Positions 9,483-19,910 of a stretch of 64,000 nt of DNA are shown here, one piece after another. A program made the translations under genes and the position numbers. The notes beneath the pieces are model-generated. The model saw nothing but the letters and a program-made list of their open reading frames with translations. It had not been told where the DNA came from and did no database searches. Origin of the DNA: Nemertoderma westbladi (Eukaryota > Xenacoelomorpha > Nemertodermatida > Nemertodermatidae); NCBI GenBank assembly GCA_032718475.1, contig JAUCBJ010001166.1, positions 62,001-126,000 on the forward strand, in the 5' to 3' direction. Every line of letters begins with the position of its first letter. The stretch's first letter is position 1.

Positions 9483-11625
9483 ATAAGACTCAGCTTGAGA
9501 GCCAGCAAACCCAGGACAAGCAAGCAAGTCAACTATGACTGGGAGAAACTCAGAACTGACAATGCTGTAAAGGATGCTTATACAGTAGAAGTTCAAAACC
9601 GCTTTGAAGCACTTCAGTCAATGGATGAAGACCAATCCACCGATTCAATATACCAGAATATAATAACAGCCCACAAGGAATCAGCTAAGAGGCATATCCC
9701 CCAGAAACCCAAACGAAAACAGTATGTGCCATGGCAAAACTCTGAGGTTACTTGTAAGAGAGAAGATATTAAGATAGCCTACAAAGTTAAAACTGAACAA
9801 CCAACAACTGAAAACATTAACAAGGTTGAGAAAGCTAAGGACGATCTTAAATTGGCCTACAACATCAGCCAGGAAAAGTACATACAGGATAAAACTGAAG
9901 CAATTACAACTGCTCACATACAGCAACAATCAAGACTTACCTGGCAAACTGTAAATGAGGTATCTGGTCGGAAAAGTTGTGCAAAGGGGTGCCTCAAAGC
10001 CGATAGTCCTGAAGAACGTGTTGGGAAGTGGAAAAATCACTTCAGCAACTTGCTTGTGCAGCCACCAAACATCGAGGTCAGCCCTACAAGGAAAATATAT
10101 GACAAGACACTACCTATAGAAACAGGGGACTTCACACCTGCCGAACTCAAAAGAAGCATTAAAAGCATGTCCAATAATAAAGCGAGTGGATTAGATGAAA
10201 TCCCAGCGGAGGTATGGAAAACCAGAGTGCTAAACAGACCATTATTGAATGTTTGCAACCGGATGTTAAAAGGGGAAAAGCCACCACCAATTTGGACTAA
10301 AGGTCAACTAAAGCCTCTCCCCAAGAAAGGAGACCTCGGCATACCAACAAACTATCGTGGGATCTGTCTGCTTATGGTAGCTGCCAAAATATACAATAAA
10401 ATGATTCTATATAGGATTAGGCCTCACATAGAGAAACTACTGCGTAAGAGCCAAAACGGATTTCGACCAAGTAGATCAACAATAGCTCAGATATTTGCAC
10501 TACAGAGGCTGATTGAAGGAATTAAGTCAAAAGAATCTCCCTGCAGTCATGACTTTCGTGGGCTTCAAGAAGGCATTCGACTCCATCCATAGAGGTAAAA
10601 TGCTTGAAATCCTAAGAGCTTATTGAATACCAGAAGTAATTGTTGCTGGCATTGGATTGTTATATTGTGACACAGAAGCGCAGGTACTCTCACTAGATGG
10701 TGAAACTGAGTTTTTCTCAATCCTGGCTGGCGTACTGCAAGGTGACACATTAGCACCATTACTATTTGTAATTGTGCTGGATTACGCAATGAGGACGGCC
10801 ACAAAGGGTGAAGATCTGGGATTCACACTTCAAGAACGCAGAAGTAGTAGATATCCGGCAACTACAGTCACAGACACCGACTTTGCGGATGACATCGCCC
10901 TGCTCTCTAATACACTAGCAGATGCACAGCTTCTACTAAATAAAGTGGAGAGGGCTGCTAAGGAGGTTGGATTGCATATAAATGCTACAAAGACCGAATT
11001 CATGACCTTTAATGTTGATGGGAACTTGACAACCATTGATAATAATCAACTAAGGAAGGTTGATGACTTCCAGTACCTTGGATCATGGATAGAGAGTAAC
11101 AAAAAGGACATAGAAGTTAGGAAAGCAAAGGCTTGGGTAGCTCTATCAAAAATGGATACCATCTGGAAATCAGATCTCTCCAGGCACCTGAAGACTAAGT
11201 TCTTTCGAGCCACAGTGGAAAGTGTATTTCTATACGGGGGTGAGACCTGGACACTGAGTAAATCACTTGAACAACGAATAGATGGTTGCTACACAAGACT
11301 ACTAAGGGCAGCCCTAAACATCAGCTGGAGACAACACATGACAAACGCCGAGCTTTATGGTACAATACCACCTGTATCAACCACCCTCCGTGAACGCAGA
11401 TTAAGATTCAGTGGGCACTGCTGGCGAAGTAAAGACGAGGTCATACCAGATCTACTTCTCTGGCAACCAACTCATGGAAAGCATAGTCGTGGACGACCAG
11501 CCATAACGTATATAGATCAACTTGAAAGGGATACTGAACTTGGGAGAAACGAAATTGCGACGGGAAGCCTGGAAGGATCTCATTTCCACTGTCCGAGTTC
11601 GCTCGACCTAGTAGTAGTAGTAGTA
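9483..11625 (+). mobile_element. RTE-type LINE, linker, RT and C-terminal domain
   Basis: Frame 9495-10592 carries the linker and RT fingers (KPLPKKGDLGIPTNYRGICL, SQNGFRPSRSTIAQIFAL). A frameshift at ~10555 falls in the box FVGFKKAFDSIH, where the usual catalytic D is G. Frame 10657-11640 continues with AGVLQGDTLAPLLFVIVLDY, DTDFADDIALLS, and the C-terminal block RRLRFSGHCWRSKDEVIPDL. The 3' end is a (TAG)n microsatellite at ~11609-11625 abutting the truncated LTR of gypsy B. The same (TAG)n ending occurs on the related copies at 34050 and 43757. This copy is inactive. Confidence 0.88.
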
Positions 11626-11812
11626 TATATAATCTTGTAATCATATCTGCATATAGCAGTGCTGCAGTATACAACATGTACTGCAATAGGCATAGTAGTG
11701 CAGAATACATACTACTGATTCCTGGCTATCAGGTACATGACTAAACTCATTTCAAGAACATATCTACTGTATGTTATATCAAAATCCCCTTCACCAAAAT
11801 ACACATACAACA
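11626..11812 (-). repeat. 3' LTR of gypsy B, truncated
   Basis: 187 bp matching 16709-16895 almost perfectly. The outer part of the LTR (equivalent to 16645-16708) is missing where the RTE (TAG)n tail abuts. Confidence 0.85.
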
Positions 11813-11906
11813 CTTCCCTTTTTTTAAAAGCGAAATATAAAATGAGTTTTATTTTGCTTTAAACTTAATCTAAAATAGAAACCAAAATATTATTTTACAA
11901 TTGGAA

Positions 11907-14900
11907 TCATACAGTCTTTGTCCTAATGCGATCGCCACGTCTCAAGATAGGAGTTATTGGTGGAAGTTGGTTCGATGGAAAGAGTTTCTCATGATCGTCG
12001 CTAGGTGGCGTACTTCCTTGGCTATCATGGGCTGGGCGTAGAAATCGGCGAATTCGCATCTGTAGCCGATCAGATGGCAACTTGACGAAATAATCGAGGT
12101 GCTTTCCTGTATCCATTATAACCCCTGTATGAGACCATCGTTTGGAGATAGGGTTCTGGATAAGCACTTTGGTTCCAACTGGTAGTTTTTTGAGCTCCCG
12201 AGTAGTTCGATTGTAACGAATTTGTGCCTGCTTAGAAGCATGCCAGGCAATTTCGTTGGCTTTCTCAGCAGTCTGTTGCCATTCTGGGGCAAAGGAGTGG
12301 AAATGGGCTGGAACCTGGGACCACAAAGGATGTCCATAGACAATTTGGGCGGGTAATTGTCCGTTTTGCCGTTGAGTGTTGCGCAACTCGAATAGGCCCT
12401 CTAGAAAAGGCTCAGTATCTATCTTGCCATCATCGGCCTTGGCAACAAGATTTTTCAATATCTTGACGTTAATCTCGGCATGGCCGTTGGATCTTGGGTT
12501 ATACGGGCTGGATGGTTCCCATAGAACACCCCAATTATCACAAAATTCCCGAAAATGTTTCGAATTAAACTGTGGTCCCCCATCAGAGCGGAGGTGTACG
12601 GGAACTCCAGTCTGGACAAAATATTCTCGTATTCGGGCGGTGACCTGGCTGGAGGATGGGTCAGAATTCCATCTCGATATAAAAGGGAAACCGGACAGTC
12701 GGTCAGTATAAACTAAATAGGTGTGACCGCCATATGCGAATAAGTCGTTGGAAACTGACTCAAAAACTCGTGTAGGAATTGGGTCACATGTATAGGGTTC
12801 GCTGGGGTTGCTAGGCAACCGTTCATTGCATTTAACGCACGACCTAACTATATTCTCAAGGTCACTGTTAATGGCCGGCCAATAAACGCATTCTCGAGCG
12901 CGGCGTTTTGACCTTTCAATCCCCTGGTGGGAATCGTGGATCCGTTCTAGAACTTCCTTTCGACATTCCTGGGGAATTATAATTCGTCTACCAAAAATAA
13001 CCAACCCCCTGTCGACAGATAATTCAGTCCACACTTTTTTCAGCTGTTGAACAAGGCGATTGTTAACTGAGTCACCTTGAAAGTCACACACAATCGCACT
13101 AATTAGGGCCAAGTAGTCGCTATCTTGGGCAGCTACCTTCCTAATGCGTTCTAGAATGGGGTCAATGTAAGTCGGATTAGTGTCACCGTCTGACAAAGCA
13201 GAGAAAGTACATTCCACGGCAGCCGACATATACTGGGTGGTGATCACACAGTCATTCTCGTCTGTTGAGCAGGGATCAGACACTGGTGCATGGGACAAGG
13301 CGTCTGGAATACAGTGCGATTTACCTTCACGCCATTGCACCTCAATATTGTACGCACTTAATTTCATCTTTAAATTTTGCAGTCTGGGATTTTCTACCAT
13401 GTCCAATGTGTAACTGTTTAGTATCGGCAGTAGAGGGCGATGATCGGTAATAATTATAAAGCTAGGTAATCCAGACAAATAAAGTTTACACTTCTGTGTT
13501 GCATACACCATAGCAAGGGCCTCTAATTCTAATGTCGCATATCTGGTCTCACTGTCAGTCAAAAAACGAGAACCACATTGCACTAGTTTCCAACAACCAT
13601 CGCACTTCTGTCGTAATGAAAATCCCAATCCCTTAGTCCTAGAAGCGTCAGTTTCTAGAATAGTGGGGGCGGCAGGGTCAAATGTTGTCAATACCGGGGG
13701 TGAAATTAGTGCCCCCTTAACTTTATTAAAGGCCACCTAATGGTTTTTTGTCCAAATAAATTCGTTTCTTTGTTTCAAAATATCACGCAGTGGTCCAGCG
13801 GCACCACTTATCTCATTAGAGAAGGAGGCTAGTTGCTGCACCAACCCCATGAACGAATGTAGCTCAGTGCGGTTGGTAGGACTCGGAAAATTAGAAATAG
13901 CAGCAACTTTTTGGGGGTCCGCCTTTATTCCATCAGCGGAAACTAAGTAACCTTTAAATTTGACCTCCTGTTTGGCGAATTTAAATTTATTTGGATTTAA
14001 AGTAATATTGTGTTCGAAGCTACGTTCTAGAACATCGCAGACACGATTAACGTGGTCATTAAAACTCTTATCCTCAATGAGAATGTCGTGTACCAATTTA
14101 TGTACATTCTCACAATCACCTAGGACCAGATCACCACGTAAGTTGTACGCATCTCCCGTACCAATAAAGCCCATTGGACCCCTCAGAAAGATATAGCGAC
14201 CCCAGGGAGTGATAAAACAAGTTAAATCCTGTGAATCGCGTTCCAGTGGCACTTGCCAATAACCCGACTTAGCATCTAGGGTCGTAAAGATTGTTGAGGC
14301 AGGAGAAATTTCAGCCACAACCCCGCTAGGAGACTTCCCGGGATGGACCACACGTTCGACCTGTTTATTTAGATTGGTAAGGTCCACACACAACCGTATA
14401 CCACCATCAGACTTGGAGGCAACTACCAGTGGGTGACACCACTCAGTGGGTCTGTCTCCTACATGTTTAATAACACCATGGGCAACCCATACGTCGAGCT
14501 CAGTTTTAACCAGTTCTCTTTTAGCAAATGGGATGGCGCGTGCTGAATGAACTGCAAAAGGTTTGCAGTCGTCTTTTAGGTAAATTTTCATAGGGTCACC
14601 TACAGTTTGACCAGACATTACCCGCAGTTCAGATTTTGAATCAAAAACTTTACTATAAACATTACAGAGTTTATTATAGACCTCCTTTATGACCCGTTCA
14701 GAGGGAAAGTCTGGTAGCCCTGACAGCCATTTCAGTCTGTCTCTCACGGTAAACAATGGCTGAGTGCTGGGCTTGTCTGGCATTAGGCATGCTGACATAT
14801 TAACATTAGATTTATCATGTTTACCGTTAATTAATGGTGGAGGGTTCGGAAAATTGTGCGAAACAATTTCGAGAGCCTTGCACATATCAAGTGAAATATA

Positions 14901-15389
14901 TAAATGTGCAACACCTTCATACACTTTAACTTCTTCCAAAACTTTTCTACCTTCTAGAATAAAATAAAATGATACACAACCAAGTTGATTTAGCATTTTC
15001 CCATTGATGCTGATCAACTTGTCATTGTTGGGGGGAATTAAATTCGCAACATCAATTCCGAGATCTAGTAATAGCTGGATCCCAGAAACTGTACATTCAG
15101 AACCTGTGTCTGGAATGGCAGGTTGGCAGCCAATAAGAATGCCGTCGGCTGGGTGATAAAGCGAAACATTGACTCTTGGTGGCTTATCACTGCTGACAGT
15201 GGCCACACTTAAGGCTGAACTCGTCAGAGTATTGGATGAGCCTGAGTTCCGTGTGGCAGCAGGTTTAGAGTGACAAACCTGCGCGAAGTGGTTGCGTTTG
15301 TGGCATTTCATACAGATCTGGTTTTTGGCAGGGCAAGGTTTACCGTCTATATGTTTAAAGTAGCCACAAGAAGGACATTTGGCCTCCAA
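11907..15389 (-). pseudogene. Gypsy B pol: zinc knuckle, protease, RT, RNase H, integrase
   Basis: One reading frame broken by a single TAG at 13737-13739. From the start: two CCHC-like knuckles (CPSCGYFKHIDGKPC, CMKCHKRNHFAQVC), protease with DTG (AIPDTGSECTVSG), RT (EWCHPLVVASKSDGGIRLCV, TTLDAKSGYWQVPL), then KLVHDILIED, where the first D of the catalytic pair is H. After the TAG come RNase H (LETDASRTKGLGFSL, ITDHRPLL), the integrase HHCC domain (IHDSHQGIERSKRRARE, CVKCNE) and core (YTDRLSG, RSDGGPQF, NGHAEINVK). The TAG stands at the RT/RNase H boundary where related elements have an ordinary residue. The H substitution suggests the RT is dead. Confidence 0.88.
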
Positions 15390-16496
15390 TTGTCCCCGTC
15401 TCGATTGCGATCGATTTGTTTTACTTTTAGATCACTGTCCTCGTGGGAAAGCGTTGTGTTTAAAACCTTGGCCCCGAAAATCTTCCCTATTCCTCGCGGA
15501 GTTGGAGCTGGTCACCTCCGATATAGCCAATCCATGGGAGCAACCGGTTAAAACACTTTTTACCTTGGCCCTGTGAACACGTGCAGTCTCCTCGCTTCTA
15601 CAAAATTTCACTGACTCTTCGTGATTGAGAGCTGGGAACTTGGTGAGTAAATCTTGGCATATTTGTTCGTTTGATATTCCCACTGTGATGAGTGTAGGCA
15701 TCCATGCATCCTCGTCCATCGATCTGAGCCCCGCAATGTTTGACGCTTCGCACAACGCGTGTAGAAATCGTCGAAGTTCTCTCCCTCCAGTTGTCTACAC
15801 AAAGTCAATTCGAGACGGTCCAAAGCAATGTTTTGTTTTCCTCGGAGATAGTTTTCAAACTCACCTAGTACTTTGTCCAAAGTACGCGGAGTATCTTGCG
15901 GAATGTGGACAGCGTGCTCCATTTTCGATAGCAGCGCGGGTGTACAATATCCGAAGAAGGCGGAAACCTGCTCATCTCGAGGTTGTTTACCGAGTTGGAC
16001 AACCTTGGCGTCATTTCTCCACGATTTCAGCCAGATATTAAACTTCTGTATCGTGACATCGTCGTCAAGAGTTGGTGGTTTGTTCACCGGAGCTCGTGGG
16101 GCATTATCTGCTCGGGGGGAATGGGTATCCGTGGCTGTAGTCGGAGACTGGCCTGTTGGCTGCACCACGGCGTTCGACTGTCCCCTCAAAATCTGTAAAA
16201 CCGTGGAACGGAACCTGATTACCGAATCTGCGCATTGATTGTAGTCTGTCTCCTCTGCCGCACAGTCAACGTCATTGGTCTGTAGATTTATTAGAGACTC
16301 GCCGACACATTCGAAGGCAGTTTGAACCTTTGCGAGTAACTCCTGCAGGGAGTCGAGAACAACTAGGTTGAACAGTTTGGGTATCCTGTCAGATATTGTC
16401 GATCAGTGCAACTAATTGATTCGAGTTCCGAGTGTAGGCAGACTTGTACCCTGAGTGACTCTTTCTCAGGCGACGAGCGAGTTCCGAGTCAGCCAT
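15390..16496 (-). pseudogene. Gypsy B gag
   Basis: A start codon at 16494-16496 opens a short frame (MADSELARRLRKSHSGYKSA). The protein continues after frameshifts through 16189-15608 (IQKFNIWLKSWRNDAKVVQL, a capsid-like helical region with YLRGKQNIALDRLEL) and 15755-15432 (EQICQDLLTKFPALNHEE). The order and the following zinc knuckles identify it as gag. At least two frameshifts are present. Confidence 0.75.
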
Positions 16497-16644
16497 CAGG
16501 ATGCGGGATTTAGGCCTAGGGCAGTAGGGGCTGTTACCGGTAGAAATACGTTTTTAGTTCAGGGTAATTCCGAAACGAAACTGTAAACTCTTCCGTCGTT
16601 CCAAACTAATAGTTTGAACCGCTAAGTTCAGACACACTGCGCCA

Positions 16645-16895
16645 TGTTGTGTTTTGTATACCCGGAATATAATAAACGCATATCAGTATAACTAAAATAT
16701 AGCCTCCATATATAATCTTGTAATCATATCTGCATATAGCAGTGCTGCAGTATACAACATGTACTGCAATAGGCATAGTAGTGCAGAATACAAACTACTG
16801 ATTCCTGGCTATCAGGTACATGACTAAACTCATTTCAAGAACATATCTACTGTATGTTATATCAAAATCCCCTTCACCAAAATACACATACAACA
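16645..16895 (-). repeat. 5' LTR of gypsy B
   Basis: Complete 251-bp LTR. Its inner edge is set by the adjacent primer-binding site, its outer edge by the resumption of the gypsy A gag frame at 16896. Confidence 0.8.
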
Positions 16896-17964
16896 GTTCT
16901 TGTAGACTTGGAAGCCCAGGGTAACGGTCTCCAGTGACTCGAGTTGTTCTGTTGATGAAACAACCAGAGCGTTCTCGAGTTCGGTTCCAGCTAGGACCGA
17001 CCAGACTTCGGCGTTGTTGGTTGTGGTGTGGTCCTCCATGTAGCATAGTGCCGGGGGTGCGGCCGCTGCGTGGGCCTGTGGGGGGCGGGGTCCGGGACAC
17101 ATCCTGTCATAGTGTCCAACCAGTTTACAGTGGCGGTACCACGCGTCTGTGCCGGGGCAACGTTGGCCCGGTCTGTGTGGGGGATAGCCGCATTTGGTGC
17201 AGGTCGGGCCCACTGGGATAGTGTTGGAGTGAGGGCTCCGGTTGCCTTTCCGTCGTTTATCCGACCTTGCCTCTGCCTTAGCTGCCGTAGGTGCCGGTGT
17301 GGAGGAGAAGGAGAGTGAGGCTGCATCCTTCCGTCCACACGGTTTGGGCGAGGTTGAGGGCGTTGGTGATCGAACTTCCTGCAGGGAGCCGGAGTAGGTG
17401 CTCAGTAACCTCTTTATCGCTGAAGCCAGCGATAAATTGGTCGAGCAGTCTGTCGTTGCGATGGGCATCCGGAGTCAGGAGTGCCTCGAATCCGCATTTC
17501 GAAGCGATATCCCGGAGGTTAACCAGGAATGTCTCCGGAGTTTCCTCAGGTAGGTGGGATCGGCGCGCCAGTTCCCGCCGGTGGACGCGTTTATTGGTCC
17601 CACCGTCGATATGGACGCCGAGTAGTTGGATGATAACATCGGTATCTGCATTGTCGATGGCGGACAGGCCCAAACCCTTGACGACTGCGTTTGTTGCGCG
17701 GGAGAAGGCGGTGGTCAGAGTTGCCCGCCGTATGCGGTTTGTTGCCGCTAGAAGAGCTGCCGATACGGTTGGGTCAGGTGGATCAGCTGAGTCAGTGACA
17801 CGCAAGTTTCCAAGTCCAGAGGTGATGAGGAAAGCGTCCCACTCGTCTCGCCACAGCTCCCAGGTGGAGCATTCCGATTCCAGATCGAATGGGGGTGGCG
17901 AGTTTCGTAGAATGAAGGAGAATGGGTCGCGGTTGTCATTTGCTCTTGCCATATCCAATATCAA
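16896..17964 (-). pseudogene. Gypsy A gag with zinc knuckles
   Basis: The minus strand opens with MILDMARANDNRDPFSFI and a capsid-like region (WRDEWDAFLITSGLGN, HLPEETPETFLVNLRDIASK, RLLDQFIAGFSDKEVTEHLL). After a frame change near 17350-17280 it carries cysteine knuckles (CTKCGYPPHRPGQRC; HCKLVGHYDRMC). The frame ends where gypsy B is inserted, shortly after LETVTLGFQVYKN. Family membership is clear from the domain order. Confidence 0.8.
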
Positions 17965-18127
17965 ATATCGGTATCACGGTATCAGCAAATAGTTTATTAC
18001 GATATTAATTGCCGATATTATTTATTAAGGTAATAAAGTGCGGTAGCAATTGCAGAGTTGTGAGTTAGGCCGAGTACAAAGTGCAGTACTGCATGGGCAA
18101 GTAGGTAAGTACTGAAACTGCGCCATA

Positions 18128-18236
18128 TGTAATGATGGAACGGTTCTGCCTGTCCAATCTAACCAGACTGCCATCAAACCGGTAGCCGGCCTATATATTC
18201 AGATGAGTCTAATACACACTACGTGTATATCACACA
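18128..18236 (-). repeat. 5' LTR of gypsy A
   Basis: 109 bp, partner of 5688-5796. The primer-binding site begins TGGCGCAG two bases beyond its inner end. Confidence 0.85.
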
Positions 18237-18503
18237 GCCATGACTGTCCGTATAGTTATTGAACTCGTCGTTATATTATTTAATGCATTTAGTTTTTATT
18301 GCATATTAAAGTGTTTAACCAATTTATGTATGATAATACAAAAATAATAAATATAAAGAACAAAGAATAAATAAATAAAGAATACAATTTGTTATGTAAC
18401 AATTATTATTAATACAGGTGAATAAATAAATAAAAATAATAAATACATTTTACATTATTATAGGACAAATTGGTGTTCGTAATATATGGAAGGTCCCCTA
18501 ACG
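18237..18503. other. AT-rich spacer, no gene seen
   Basis: AT-rich sequence with several AATAAATA stretches and no recognisable feature. Confidence 0.5.
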
Positions 18504-18507
18504 TTAA

Positions 18508-19680
18508 CCCTAATACCACTGGGGGGGGGGGGGCCGAATCGGCCCCTTCCTAGTTTTTAGTTGCTGTAACTATGCAACCACATTACGTACCGGCCCAATT
18601 TATATTGAGAATTAGCCAAATTTAATGCCGCATCTTTTGCAAAAAACGACGTTGCAATTGGATTTCTACTTTTCGATGTGGGTGCCACCTCAAAATTTGG
18701 TCTCCAGCACCAAATTTTTTGAAATTTTCGAATTTTACAAAGTCTTCGTGATTTAGTAATTATTTATGTTTGGGCTATTTTAATTTATTTTTATTGGTTT
18801 GGATCACTCTAATGCTCTATACAAGTATGTAAGTGTAGTGGTACGTCATTTTGGAACACCAAAATTAGGGCGTGGCACTTTAAAATTTCAAAATTACTTT
18901 ATTCGGAAAATTTACGAAAGTTTTGATTTCGAAGCATTTTTATTGATTTCTGGAGCGCTGAATCGATCGATTGAAAGTAATATAGAAAGAAGCCTGAAGA
19001 CTTAGTGGTTCATTTAATTTTTCAAAATTTGAAGTGCCACGCCCTAAGTTTGGTACATCAAAAATGGCTAACCTCTAAGTCTTCAGGCTTCTATATTACT
19101 TTCAATCGATTCAGCGGTCTAGAAAACCTATATAAATGCGTTAAAATTTCAATTTTGGTTTATTTTCCGAATCTCGTATTTTTCAAAATTTGAAGTGCCA
19201 GGCCCTAATTTTGGTGCACCAAAAATGGCGAACCACTAAGTCTTCAGGCTTCTATATTACTTTCAATCGATTCAGCGGCCCAGAAAACCTATAAAGATGC
19301 GTTGAAATAAAGAATTAGGGGCATTTTCTGAATATCTAATTTTTCAAAATTTGAAGTGCCACGCCCACAATAGCATCCACTTCAATTTTTGGAAATGGAA
19401 TATAATCACATTCGATTCAGCGTCTTGTAAAACCTACTAAATCTAGCCAACACTGCCACACTATTAGTTTTTAGAAAACGAAAAATTTTGTAATTTCATC
19501 CTGGGACTACTTTTATTTTTCATCAAAATTATGATTCCCTGCTTATGAAATTTTAACTTTTTAAGGATTGGTAGTGTTCATCTAGAGTTGTTTCACCAAC
19601 AGCCCAAATTTTGTAGGATTTCATTGGACGATTACAAAAATATAGTGGTGGGGCGAATCGCCCCCCCCCCCCCCCCCCAC
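18508..19680. mobile_element. Putative TTAA-type non-autonomous element filled with 161-bp satellite
   Basis: The left end is TTAA (18504-18507) followed by CCCTAATA, a 13-G run (18521-18533) and the hairpin GGCCGAATCGGCC leading into C residues. The right side repeats this in inverse: GGGGCGAATCGCCCC then 18 C (19661-19678). The terminal CCC../TTAA is not recognisable at the right and is replaced by an ACAT-rich stretch. The interior is a 161-bp tandem repeat with one inverted unit. The plan matches 59923-61483, whose two TTAA-flanked ends are intact. TTAA with CCC-initial ends is characteristic of piggyBac superfamily elements; assignment is inference. Confidence 0.55.
18850..19440. repeat. 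161-bp satellite, one inverted and about three direct units
   Basis: GAAGTGCCACGCCC recurs at 19031, 19192 and 19353, a spacing of exactly 161. Each unit includes CTAAGTCTTCAGGCTTCTAT and TTTCAATCGATTCAGCGG. The segment 18850-19013 carries the same unit reversed (GGGCGTGGCACTT; AGCCTGAAGACTTAG), making a head-to-head junction near 19013. Confidence 0.85.
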
Positions 19681-19910
19681 ATACATATATACATACACAC
19701 ACATACATACATATTTTGGCCCATACAAACCTTGTCCTCTATAAAGTACAGTTATTGGCCGTAGACGAAGACCCCATACACAGGACGATGGTCCGAATGG
19801 GACGAAGGTCCGAACAGGATGAAGGTCCGAAAAAAAAGCGACCCAGATGGCCACTTTCGGGCCTTTATCCCATTCGGACCTTCGTCTCATTCGGACCTTC
19901 GACCCAATAC
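19681..19910. repeat. ACAT microsatellite and GGACGAAGGTCC motif cluster
   Basis: An ACAT/ATAC-rich stretch covers 19680-19715. From 19785 to 19830 direct copies of GGACGAAGGTCCGAA occur, and from 19865 to 19905 inverted copies (TTCGGACCTTCGTC). This is the second locus of the family seen at 5425-5520. Confidence 0.7.

Larger units (their letters stand above)
11626..16895 (-). mobile_element. Gypsy element B, near-complete Ty3/gypsy retrotransposon
   Basis: The right-hand (5') LTR is 16645-16895 (251 bp, TG..CA). A primer-binding site beginning TGGCGCAGTGTG directly abuts its inner edge. The left-hand (3') LTR survives only as 11626-11812, its outer ~64 bases replaced by the RTE 3' end. Gag, zinc knuckle, protease, RT, RNase H and integrase follow in the usual order. 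The element lies inside gypsy A just after A's zinc knuckle, so B is the younger. The outer target duplication cannot be tested because the left end is truncated. Confidence 0.9.
5688..18236 (-). mobile_element. Gypsy element A (Ty3/gypsy LTR retrotransposon), fragmented by nested insertions
   Basis: Two 109-bp direct repeats, starting TGTAATGATGG and ending CACACA, bracket this interval and differ at 6 positions. The coding order on the minus strand is gag (17964 to 16896), RT (9482 to 8944, then 8292 leftwards), RNase H, integrase and a proline-rich tail (to 5886). A primer-binding site begins TGGCGCAG two bases inside the right-hand (5') LTR; a purine tract AAGGGG precedes the left-hand (3') LTR. 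The element is interrupted by gypsy B and by two RTE pieces, and no protease region is visible. It is clearly more GC-rich than its surroundings. No matching target duplication was found. Confidence 0.85.
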
